From Paulinella micropora (lineage: Eukaryota > Cercozoa > Imbricatea > Euglyphida): a DNA stretch of 64,000 nucleotides. Below, one piece after another: positions 25,418 through 36,161 of this stretch. Under the pieces are notes generated by a model. It worked only from the letters and a program-made list of their open reading frames with translations, did not search any database and had not been told where the DNA came from. The stretch's first letter is position 1. Each line of letters starts with the position of its first letter. A program made the position numbers and the translations under genes. The stretch is taken from the NCBI GenBank assembly GCA_009731375.1, contig BJOX01000235.1:594777-658776 (forward strand). The letters are read 5' to 3'.

Positions 25418-27196
25418 GATAGAGCACAGCCTGCCTCATTAGTATCTACCATCCTTTTTCTACTGTCTAGCATCTCCCACCTGTTCTCTCTCCTATCTGA
25501 CATTCCCCCCTTTAACGTTACCCGCCCTGCGACGCGGGCTGTGAAACTGTCCATCCGTAAAGCAACACGCCTAGCTATTTTTGCCAAACAGCTTGCATTC
25601 AAATCTAGAGGGGGCATTCTTTGGACTGTCTTCACGCCCCTGATGGAATGCCACTTTTTCCTCGCTGTCTTATCCACAATCTTTTATAGCACGCCAACCA
25701 CATGTAAACTTCGTGCTTTACTCCCTTGGCTTGCGTCTCACTACGACTCGTATGATGTCTACACCGCGCTACGCAACCGCTCTGCGCAACTATATAACCA
25801 TGTATCCCTTATCTACTATTTTTTCTCTACTCGCTCGAAGCTAGACTATATAGGCGAATCATATGTGTGGTATACACGCACCAAACAGGAATTCGCCGCC
25901 CTACGTAACCGCTCGCTTACCTCCCGTTTCTCGAGGCTCGGCGGAAAAGTAGGATACTACACATTCATATCGGTACCCATTATCCTAATCTGCAACATAC
26001 CCCGCCACCCCTCTTCTGATCTCTCGAACCTGCTCAAGTCACAGAGACTTTCCCTAGAGAGGAAATGTATTGATTGGCTCAAACCACGCATGAATGCTGT
26101 TCGAAGAGCGTCCCCCGCCGCTATCTCACGTTTTCGGACCGATGGTCATAGACCAACCTTACGTATCCGACGGTTGCAACAGCTGAACGACCCTGACGGG
26201 AAGCTCATCGACTACTCGAGTGCATATCAGCGCTGCGAGTCATTGACGGTATGGCGATCCGGATCAGCACCAGCATCCTATTATGCCAACCTTTCCGAAC
26301 TACTAGATGATGTCCAGCATGGCCGAGTTATTTCCATCTACAAGATTGGACGCCAAAGCGGCCTAAGGGACTGGGATCAGTTACGCGGACTCTATGGTCG
26401 GTCGAAGCTTTACCAACAGCAGACGTCTCTCACTGTCACCCCGTATGTCCGCCTTGGATCTAACGACGCACGTCGTGCCCTGTCTCGAACCTATTGCACC
26501 CACGTTGTGCGGGTCGACAACACTGCCACTATCCTAGACGGGGTGATTCCTCTTGAGCTCATAGGAACGCATCCAATGAAGTGGGCTCCACAAGTGAGGA
26601 CTGCCACCCTATGTCAAGCGATTAACATATGGAAACAAGCAATGCAGCTACCCCCCGGTCGACTCCGCGATTACGTTGCCCGCGTTCTGATGTCTAACCT
26701 TAGACGTTTTCCCCGAATCTTTCGAAACTCTCTATATACGCTCAAGACCGAGGTCGGGGCAGCGTTTGCAAAGCCTTTTCTCCGTAGCATCCCCACCTAC
26801 CTCCTCTCTCTCTATGTCCCCGACTTAGCGACCCGCCGTGCACTCCAGCCTCTGGTCAAAATATGTTTTACCGCCCCACCAACGATAGCCACATCACTGT
26901 GCAATCAGGCCGAACTAACCCAGTCCTTCCGGTTTGTGGGTGCAGAGAGAAGCCCACCGCAATGCACCTGCCAACGATGGCGGCCACTCCAACCGACTGC
27001 CGCCCATTTCTCTTCCCGCCTTAGCGACATGCCAGGAACAGCCGGCCGAGTAGGAGCCATGAGCGCAAAGTGGGCACCAGCACCGTCCCAGTCTTCTGCA
27101 TGTATTAGCCTCATCCGTTCTTGCCTCCAATTTCTCGACAACATCGACCTTGTCCTCGACGCAGCGTCGAGTGGGAGAAGGCACAAACGGGTGTGA
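25418..27196 (+). CDS. Retroelement ORF3, function unknown
   Basis: Open from just after the TAG that ends ORF2 to TGA at 27194-27196. The first good start is uncertain: GTG at 25541, with ATG codons farther in. About 550 residues, rich in Arg, Leu and Tyr. A Cys pair near the end (PPQCTCQRW) precedes the RT. It is in the same frame as the RT and separated from it by a single stop, so it may be the N-terminal part of a polyprotein. Confidence 0.5.
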   Translation, partial: DRAQPASLVSTILFLLSSISHLFSLLSDIPPFNVTRPATRAVKLSIRKATRLAIFAKQLAFKSRGGILWTVFTPLMECHFFLAVLSTIFYSTPTTCKLRALLPWLASHYDSYDVYTALRNRSAQLYNHVSLIYYFFSTRSKLDYIGESYVWYTRTKQEFAALRNRSLTSRFSRLGGKVGYYTFISVPIILICNIPRHPSSDLSNLLKSQRLSLERKCIDWLKPRMNAVRRASPAAISRFRTDGHRPTLRIRRLQQLNDPDGKLIDYSSAYQRCESLTVWRSGSAPASYYANLSELLDDVQHGRVISIYKIGRQSGLRDWDQLRGLYGRSKLYQQQTSLTVTPYVRLGSNDARRALSRTYCTHVVRVDNTATILDGVIPLELIGTHPMKWAPQVRTATLCQAINIWKQAMQLPPGRLRDYVARVLMSNLRRFPRIFRNSLYTLKTEVGAAFAKPFLRSIPTYLLSLYVPDLATRRALQPLVKICFTAPPTIATSLCNQAELTQSFRFVGAERSPPQCTCQRWRPLQPTAAHFSSRLSDMPGTAGRVGAMSAKWAPAPSQSSACISLIRSCLQFLDNIDLVLDAASSGRRHKRV

Positions 27197-27211
27197 GGGG
27201 AAGGAAAGTCG

Positions 27212-29000
27212 TTGCCGACAACCCGATTCTATCTGGATCTATTGAGGGCAAGGTTCCTGCATGTGGGCGCAAAGGTTAATGAGGTAGATGGTTTTTTGTG
27301 CTGGTTTAGCCAGCGGACGAGACCGGAAGAACCTGGACGTGCAACTGAGCCTGCACCGATCAATCAGGATGATATTGCCCGGACTAAGATCTTGTTAGAC
27401 GGGCTCGTCGTGTGCGCACTCGATAAGAACCCAAACTCATTATGGGTTGAGTGTCCGGTCCTTAACTATGGCCGGATGGAGAAGGAGGTCGTACGAGCCC
27501 CTTACTTCATGCCGTGTAACCGCAAACCAGAGGACATACTTGACGAGTACTTCCAGCTTTATATTTCCAGAAACCTGAAACGATTTGGGAAACTTGCACG
27601 GAAACTAACCCGACTCCATTCTGCGTTGATCTTCCCCAAGGACAAGTCACCGATAGAGAAGTCTCGTCTAGTGTGTAACCAGAAGCGGTCCCCCTGGCGA
27701 TATGTATTACGCAACCTCGGCCGTATTCTCACCTTTGTTGTCCTTGAGTTCTCCAAACATTGCGTGAATTTCAATCTCAATGACCTGTCTAAGGTACAAG
27801 AGCTACTCCATAGGGCCATGGCCCGTTTCCGCGCCCAAGATGGGACCGCCCATCTCTTTGCCTACCAGTTTGATGTTAAGCAAATGTTCACATGGTTATC
27901 CAAACAGTCTGTCCTCCAGTCCGTTATGTTCGCGCTACGCTTCATCCAAACTTATGGACGTAGTGACGGACGATCGTGTCGCCGAGTCGAGGCTTTCCAA
28001 GTCTCGAGAAAACCGTGGTCCGTGGCAGGAGGGGCACCGAAACATCAAGTCGGGTACAAGACATCTACGGCGAAGGATAACTTTTACTTTTTTACGTTTC
28101 AAGACGTCATTGCCCTAGTCCAGCTCGATCTTGACCATGCTCATTTTACATGGGGAACGGGGTCTTCATGCAGTTGCATGGGTGTCCGATCGGGGGATAT
28201 ATATCAGCGCAGTTGGCTGTTTTGAAATGTATGGTAGACGAGCATACCAACCTTACTGCCTACATCCCGAGACCGCTTCGGAAATCGTTCTTTGGCATCC
28301 GGCAGGTAGACGACCTTCTCCTCCTTGTTACCCTTCCCCTCATGCCATCCGGTCGTGCACAGACTCCTTACGGCCATCAGGAACTCAGGGCAGTCTCAGC
28401 AGAGCAAACAGTTCTATACAGGGGGATTAGAACTCGAAGAGGAGACGACAGTAACGAAAGGGCTTTACCATTTTCTTGTTTTTGCGGGATATGATCTTGC
28501 CCTGCCCACGACAGTCGACAGAGATTTCCAGTCACGGCCAACGTTCAAGAATTGGACTCACATGATGTGCGACAACCTTGTCCGCTTCCCGCGACTACCA
28601 CCACCTGATGATTTTACCAGAAGAGACGTCCGCATCGGGACACTGATAGGGATGTTTACCCTGTTTGCTAGTCAGTCATCCGCTAGGTGTCACCTTGTCG
28701 GAGCAGTAGTGAAGCTGTTCATCGAAACCCGATATCCGATGTCATTCTTCTACCGAGCAATTACACAGATGGCGAGGAAGCAGCCTATATGGGATGCGAT
28801 TCGTAGCTACTTATGTATGGCTGTAGCTGACCTTCCAGTAAATTTACCCTTTCGCGAGCAATGGAAGTGGGTAATCCAATTCACACTGCCACCCGATCTA
28901 AGAGGACAGCCGGTGAAAGGCTATTGTCCCAGTGGCAGCCATGTCTCGAACAGCCATACCGATGAACCTGCCTCTATGTCCTTGATATTCACGACTCGGT
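27212..29000 (+). pseudogene. Reverse transcriptase, two frameshifts
   Basis: Fingers/palm signatures appear in order. There is a basic LVCNQKRSPWRYVL segment, motif A FDVKQMF at 27869, motif B HGCPIGGYISAQLA at about 28174 and motif C RQVDDLLLL at about 28303, with a motif D-like GGLELEEE after it. Motif A lies in the frame of 27212, motifs B and C in the next frame, and the C-terminal part is back in the first. So there are shifts at about 28100-28150 and 28330-28345. The VDD catalytic pair is intact. PIGG in motif B is unlike the PQG of LTR and LINE enzymes; the lineage is uncertain. Confidence 0.75.
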
Positions 29001-29007
29001 TTTCGTT

Positions 29008-29855
29008 TTGCGCATGGCCCCGGTTGTCCACCGGGGCCGACTCTATCAGGCTCATTGACTCTCGGGTGTATTGTGTGATTTTTATGTGAGATTTGTGCGA
29101 GTTTTCGTCTTTTCGTATTATGAAGGGGGAGAGTAACGGCTATTTTTACACATGCCACTTTCGGAAACAAGTAGTGATTCACGCCGACACTATCTTCATG
29201 ATGTGTTCTCGAGAATGTGTTCTAACCGACCTCAGTCATTGTTTTTCCGATTACGACGAGGACAGGATGTCATCGATTTACGTTCTTATTATTACTGACG
29301 ACATTCAAGAGAAAAAAAAATAATAGTTTTTCGATTTTGGTTGGAATTTTAATTTTGTGTCAGTTTTTCATTTTTGTGTCAAAAATTCAAATTTTCCAAT
29401 TTAACGGTAACATTTCGCGAAAATTTACGATATTTTGCGGACGAATATAGCAGTTAATTTGAAAAATTCAAATTTCCAACCAAAATGAAAATTCCAATCA
29501 AAATTAAAATTCCAACCAAAATCGAAAAACTATTTTTTTTTCTCTTGAATGTCGTCAGTAATATTATTAATAATTATGAAATTTTACCTTTTCAAGTCTG
29601 TTCTTTTGTATTAATTAGTGTACAGTGATTTTATGAAATCACTTTTCACACCCAGTACCAGATTTTTTTAGTCTTTTTTGAGGCGGTTAGTAACTATTAC
29701 CAATTTACTAGTGCGGAATCACTTCATGACAGGGTCTGCACTGCCACGCGTTTTCTTATTTAGAAATAGAACTGCAAGGGAGGGAGCAGGGCACCTGAAG
29801 CATAGTTTTGCTCGGTCCCCTAATCTCCCACGTCGCATCAATACGTTCTTACTAA
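29008..29855 (+). repeat. 3' direct repeat of retroelement, interrupted by a MITE
   Basis: Matches 21901-22479 once 29292-29561 plus one TA is removed. Differences are scattered substitutions, so the two repeats have diverged since insertion. Confidence 0.85.
29292..29561. mobile_element. 270-bp MITE with about 62-bp terminal inverted repeats and TA target duplication
   Basis: The ends TTACTGACGACATTCAAGAG and its complement are continued by about 40 more matching bases (poly-A/T, then TTTTTCGATTTTGGTTGG). The element is flanked by TA at 29290-29291 and 29562-29563. The 5' repeat at 22180-22205 preserves the empty site with a single TA. The interior is AT-rich with no ORF. Size, long TIRs and TA duplication fit a non-autonomous Tc1/mariner-type element. 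Confidence 0.93.
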
Positions 29856-29869
29856 TAAATATACTTTGA

Positions 29870-30618
29870 CTTTTTCAACTGTATTAATATCTCTTGATAT
29901 TAATACTACTACTGATACCACTTCCGACCGGACATTCGTCACGGTGGCAGTTTCCCCTGAGCTGTCTCCGACTCTGCCCTGAGTCAAAAGGCGTTTGCTG
30001 CGCTTCCCGGTGATTTATTCCGACCGGGCCTGCTATTAATTAATACTAGTAGCAAGTTTTGTATCTCAGTATCGGTATTCTCAGGCTCCGAGGCTCAACT
30101 AATATTATATCATATCCTCTGACTTACTACTACTGCCACGATAAACTTAAAGTTAAAATAACTTCCGTTACTTATCATAAGTTCTTGAATAAAATAATGA
30201 TTAACTCACTGAATAGTATATAACTGAACGGTGCTCCCTCAACTTGCGGCCTGTCCGAGCCACGGTGTTTGCGTATACGGATACTATGATATTAATATCA
30301 ATAAAAAACTTGGCACTCACTGTGACCAGTTTACTGAGGCTATTTATACGACTTCAAGTTAAGCAATCCCATGGGGGCCGAACGTGACAACTTCAAACTT
30401 CAAGCTCGAAACAACTTGAAGAAGAAACCAAAGTGAAAACTGGCAGCCATGAACGGTTGAGAAGCAAAAGGAATGAAACGAGAGTCAGAATGCAAGGAAA
30501 CTACGGCAAGAGTAAGCTTAAGTAAGACTCAGTAGACCTGTAAGCTTGTTCAAACGATTACCTGACTGTATTTAATATATATATACATACATACACACAC
30601 ACACATTTATATATATAC

Positions 30619-30703
<85 letters not shown>

Positions 30704-31014
30704 CGTGAGAAAAAAGGCGGACTAGGAGAAGAAAAAGGTGAGACTCGAAGTACGAAAGTATATAAAAGCGAATATATACATATATATATATATGTATAAA
30801 TATATATATACATACTAGTATATATATAAATATACTAGTATATATATAAATATACTATGATATATATATATATATATATATAGAGTGAGGAAAGTCTTAA
30901 GTGGATCACCATTCAGACTACCTCTGTAAGCGGCAGCGTGCACGCAACTTTTGTAGGCAGCAAGAGCAGAAAAAACTTGAACAAATGGTTAGAATGATGG
31001 AGTGAGATTTGGTT

Positions 31015-31082
<68 letters not shown>

Positions 31083-31150
31083 GGGGGGGGGGGGGGAAGG
31101 GGGGGGGGGGGGGGGTTTTTTTTTTTTTTTTTTTTTTTTTGCAGTAAGCA
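29870..31150. other. AT-rich spacer without a gene; TA microsatellites and homopolymers
   Basis: 29870-30550 is unique AT-rich sequence with no usable frame. 30570-30885 is TATA/TATACA repeat. 31014-31140 is poly-T, poly-G and poly-T next to a 10-N gap (31152-31161) and looks like low-quality assembly. Confidence 0.7.
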
Positions 31151-31159
31151 ANNNNNNNN

Positions 31160-31548
31160 NNTTGGATTGCATCGCATTACATCTTTCGCATCCGCATCGA
31201 ATCACCGCCGCATTTCCTTGCGTTGCGATGCGTTTCGATGCGTTGCGATGCAATCAGTGGTCATCGCCCGTGTCCCAATACATTTGCCCTTGAGACAACC
31301 GACATATGAAACCTGAAATAAAAAAGAAGAGAAAAGAAAGATAGTCGCCAGTGGTAACAATGCCGCTGCTCAGCTCTGAGACTCCTGGTAATCTCATCGC
31401 AGAAAGGAAAAGGGATTCCTGGTTGCACAGGTCTTGGACCGATCCGTTACACACAGCATAGCACACAGAGTTCCTGTTGCAGAGGTCTTGGACCAGTCCG
31501 TGACACGCAGTATAGTACTAGCACGCCAGAGTCTCCTTTGGCAGCTAA
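31160..31548. other. Region downstream of the helicase-ligase gene with two duplicated segments
   Basis: Imperfect GCGATGC repeats (31165-31255) and two diverged copies of a unit containing GTTGCA(C/G)AGGTCTTGGACC at about 31410 and 31470. No frame is supported. On the minus strand this would be the 3' untranslated or flanking region of the large gene. Confidence 0.5.
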
Positions 31549-31701
31549 CTAGCATGCGTTGCGTGCCTGCATCTCCTGTTTGAGTCGCTCCAGGTCAAAA
31601 AATGTTGCTTCGCTCAAAGCAGAGTGCTCTGACAAATGCGTCATCAATAGGCGACGGAGAGCTGGGCTAGGTATCTGCAGTTGCAGGAATATTGATATGG
31701 T
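31549..31701 (-). CDS. Last exon of the helicase-ART-RBR gene
   Basis: Acceptor CCCTTTTCAG|ACCATA. It encodes 50 residues (TISIFLQLQIPSPALRRLLM, then a helix ending MQARNAC) and a TAG stop at 31549-31551. The frame and phase follow directly from the previous exon. Confidence 0.82.
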   Translation of the reverse strand, partial: TISIFLQLQIPSPALRRLLMTHLSEHSALSEATFFDLERLKQEMQARNAC

Positions 31702-32628
31702 CTGAAAAGGGATAAGAAAAGATTGATGCATCAACGAATGGCGGTTTTCTCAGAGAATCGATATTTAGCTTTCATAAACCCAAGATTTGCACGTCTGATG
31801 TGAATATGTTAAGGGAGAGAGTCTGATCATGAGCGAAAGAGTGAAAAACCAGCTTGCAACCAGAAAGGCATACAGCGATTCTTTCTCAAGCACCATCATG
31901 AGAACGATCATCATCATCATCATCATCATCATCTACCTAGTTTCCTTTCTTACCTCTTTTTGAAAGTAGTCGGCAACTAGTTCTGGAAGGCGGATACGCA
32001 TAGAGGCTCTAAACTGCTCGGGGCTGCCCCACGTCCCGTTGCATCCAGCACTGCTAAAGTGCCTTTGATAAAATTGACATGTGGCTACGTGGGGATGCGC
32101 GTCCGTCTTTTCACAGTTGTGCAGGCACCACCCACAGAAATGGGTGTGGCAAGTGATACAGGTAACTGCGAAACAGCCGTCGAAGTCGATGAAATTCACC
32201 TGACCAATAATAAGGGTGTGACTTTGTTGAGAGCCTGGATTGCGGAATGGAACGGGTAATGTCACGAGCGCGTGCGCGCGCGAACGTGTGTGTGTGTGCG
32301 TCTGTGTATGCGTGCCCACACATACACACATGTGTATGTGTGTGTGCCTTGTATCTGTGTGTGCGTCTTGTCTATGTATCTGTTGGTGGATAGATCAGCG
32401 CGAGTGTACACTGTATGTGCGAATGCGTCTCAGCGCATATATTTTCATAAATATCAACATCGAGTCTGGTGCTAGCCACCTGCAAATATGAGCCCCCAAC
32501 TCCTCCTCATTCCGACAAACCATGATTTATTCCGACAGGGGTGCGGAAATGCTGGGGGTGGGGTACACAAATTCTATTTTCCCCCTCTACCCAAACCCCC
32601 CACCCCCTACTCCCAACACCTTTCAGGG

Positions 32629-32704
<76 letters not shown>

Positions 32705-35127
32705 GCAACGGATTGTACGCATGGTCGAGCGCCGCTAGCGTGCACATTGGGCCACATTACAAATAATATTGCAGTCAAAGGCTTTTCAGACTTTACCTTA
32801 CACCCGGGGCACGAGGGCACCAACATTTCTTCAACTATCACTTTAGAATGTGCAGCCGCTTGTCCCTCCTCGCTCCGTGCAAACATCAAGCCTTTCTTGT
32901 GCTCCTCGCATGACCGCCCTACATGTGGGGAACTTCCACAGGCAGGGCACTGGTTGCGCAAGCACAGACTGCAGGTGACGTCGGCAGCTTTGCGGTCGAG
33001 AATCTGGGAGCATCCCGGCGTGGCACAGGAGACGAAGAGTTGCGGGCTTTGCAATACGGCCAGCCTTACACCAGCCTGGAACACAGGGTCTACTCTGCCC
33101 ATAAGTTTTGCCAGGTCCTGCTGGAGTAGAAGGCGCTTGCAATCGTTCTTAGGGCAACACACAGGGATGCGATTTTCAGCGATCTGCGTTGTGATGTGCT
33201 GCTCGCCACAATCGTCACAAAGGCGATGGCCACATGTATCTAGAACAGTAGTACAATGCTGCATACAAATTAGGCATGGCTTCACTCGTGCACCCGGCAG
33301 CTCCTCCAATGCATCTGCTACACATTCCCGCACGTCCCTTGTCTCTTTTGCCGACAGAGTGCACAGTCGCAGCTGCTTGCTCTCCTTTACCTCTACACTG
33401 CTTCCCTTGCTCTTCACTAGCTCTCGCACTCTGCGCTCTATCTCCTTGCTGTGACGAGGTGGAATGCGTAGCTGCAGCTCAAAGGGACTCGACATGAGGA
33501 ACTCAGCAAGTGCTATTTCAACCGCAGGCTGCCCCTTCTCAGAGCCAGTTACGCGAACAGACGATGATGCCCAGAGCAGGTCTATGACAACCTGATGTTT
33601 CTCTTGCAACCTGGTTACGAAGTTCTCCACACGCTTGATTTGGTTTACCTGGTTCTTAGGAGGAAAGATCTTGGGCCTATTGGCTGCCGTAACTTTGATG
33701 ATCTTCCCACTCTTCAGCCCCATCAGCTTTGAGTACGCATCTGCCACGCCCTCCATATTAGGTCCACGGACGGCAATTTTCACATCTGGAGCCGGCCTCT
33801 TGACCCGCTTGTTGCCTTTTTCCACATTTTCTTCGGTTTGATCGTGCTTAATAATATCTAATCGCTTTCCTCGCCTGCTACCATCGTCCACATTTACATG
33901 TAACCCAAGCTTCTCGAAATCATCTTTCACAGCCTGGACGAGGGGTTCCACCACCCACCACGATTTGCCAGGGAACAGGACATGACACGAACAGTCCACT
34001 TCAGCGTTAACGACGAGGCCGGTGGCCGGCATACGCTGGTCCTGCAGGACGTCTGCTGCCGTTTTGGCTTCACGATAGGTCGTAAACCAGAGCAAGGACA
34101 GGGCGCCACGTTCCAACGACACCTCCTCTATGTAATCAAGGGACGCTCCTGCAAGGGAGGCAAGGAAAATAACACGGTCACGTGTGCCCTTCACGCCCGT
34201 TTGCTGCAGGCGCTTTCGTTCCTGCGCCCAGTCGTTGGTGCGATGCAGAGGTTGCACGCAATTTGCGGGCAGTGTAGGAAATGCCGCCGACAAAGCCATC
34301 TGAAGATCCTTTTGTCGCCATTCTTTTGGAACTCTAGAGATGCTAACCCAAGATGCTTCTGGTCCTTTATCTGGATCAAGCACGCAAAGTCCCACTCCGA
34401 GCTTATGTTTACCAAGTGCAAGCTTCCTCCAGTACTTTTTTGGCTTCCCGGGGCTGAGGCCAGGTATGACAGGCTTGGGCCGCTGTGCTTTGCATTGTAT
34501 TTTAAACGTCTCGCTGGTAAGATCGAGTAACTGCAAAGCCTGCTCTGAGGAGCCACACTTGACATTGGCGTAGCCGCTGTGGCCTTCGTCCATCATGCTC
34601 AGCGTGGCACGTACGCAGAAGCGCAGAGGTAAGCTATCTGTGACTTCGGGGCTGGGACGGACGCTGAGCTCCTGGTTTCCAATGATAGATCCATGCAGCA
34701 GCGCGCAAGCCTTGGCTGCACTGACTATATACACAAGCAAGAGTAGGTAAGGGTTGTACTGCACCAACAAGAGTAGGCAACGTTTGCAGTACAGGATCGG
34801 TTTGAACACAACCACCCAGCAGCATCTTTTGTAGGTCTATAATTTTCTCTTTCTTTTTGCTACTTCATGATCAGAGCCCTATTATACCTGACATCTAGGC
34901 TAGGATTGCAGACGACTGCTCAAGTACACATCACATTTTTGTTACGCAGGGTGCAAACATCGTATACAAGACTATCATTCCTGCATGTGGATACGCCTTG
35001 CCCCCCCCCCCCCCCCCCCCCATTTCCCCCNNNNNNNNNNNNNNNNNNNNNNNNNNNNNNNNNNNNNNNNNNNNNNNNNNNNNNNNNNNNNNNNNNNNNN
35101 NNNNNNNNNNNNNNNNNNNNNNNNNNN

Positions 35128-35163
<36 letters not shown>

Positions 35164-36105
35164 GGCATAAGAAAGAGATAATATAGTATGATTTATCTAT
35201 ACAATTGAGTATAACACAATAATTCACATAGTATACTATGAATTTAATGAACTTTAATATATCTATAATATAATGTGACGTAAATTGTAATATAATATAT
35301 TATAATGTAATATAATATAATATAATATAATATAATATAATATAATATAATATAATATAATATAATACAATATATAATGTAATGTAATGTAACGTAGGCT
35401 CCGCAGACCATGGCAACAGATCCACAATTTAGGTTTTTATGTTTGCCTCTATTTTATTCTACGCTGGACTTAATTGATGGAGCGTAATATGATATTGCTC
35501 AAAATGCGGGTGCACTTTTGTGGGCATACCGCAAAGCAGCCTAAGTTAATGTAGCATATGCTATATTACCGAGGTATTAATAATTATCGCTTGGTGATAA
35601 AATAAAATGGGTGACATTGCTTCAAGGCCGAAAAACTGCGCTTCTGAAAGGGAGGGAAAGCGAAGTGTAAGGAATTTGCGTTGCGCTTCACGCACGTCCC
35701 TCNNNNNNNNNNNNNNNNNNNNNNNNNNNNNNNNNNNNNNNNTTCAAGAGCACGATCGGTGCTATCGTCGGATGTGTTTTCTGTTACTGACGGAATAATT
35801 TTTCGACAGGATTTGGAACTCAGACAACAAAAGATTTTTCATGAAATATGGGCGTGACAACAACACAAAAACATACACGCACACACACATACACACGCAC
35901 ACAAAGAAATAACAAATACCGACGAAAATTAATGAGAAAGAACATCATAACAGTTACAGACCGGTGTTTGAAAACCATGCGCGCCCGCGAACGGCCTCGC
36001 GGTCAACATAGATCTACGCACACGTTCGTGTTGTAGTTTGTGAACGCGTGATTTTGCTTGTCAGTGATATTGCGAAACAATGTCGGCGATAACGCAGGTC
36101 AAATC

Positions 36106-36161
<56 letters not shown>

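Larger units (their letters stand above)
21901..29855 (+). mobile_element. Retroelement with terminal direct repeats, decayed
   Basis: About 8 kb bounded by 579-bp direct repeats. Between them, in order, are a 12-bp minisatellite, a basic/serine-rich ORF1, an ORF2 with a stop and a likely intron, ORF3, and a reverse transcriptase. ORF2, ORF3 and the start of the RT share one reading frame, interrupted by TAG (24485), TAG (25415) and TGA (27194). No integrase, RNase H, tyrosine recombinase or GIY-YIG motif was recognised by eye. At least three frameshifts make this copy inactive. Confidence 0.75.

Noticed and set aside
21901-29855. Classification as a standard Ty1/Ty3 LTR retrotransposon
   Set aside because: There are no TG...CA termini, no polypurine tract before the 3' repeat, and no protease, integrase or RNase H motifs recognised. 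The RT motif B is atypical.
32623-32796. C-terminal poly-Tyr extension and the VKSEKPLTAILF end of the RBR frame
   Set aside because: A near-perfect donor (AAG|GTAAAG) lies right after CPGCK, and splicing restores exact RING2 spacing. The rest is intron with a TAA array.
34759-34815. ATG-like start of the RBR frame at 34815
   Set aside because: The frame is continuous in phase with the upstream ART exon and begins inside an RRM-like fold, so this is an internal exon, not a gene start.
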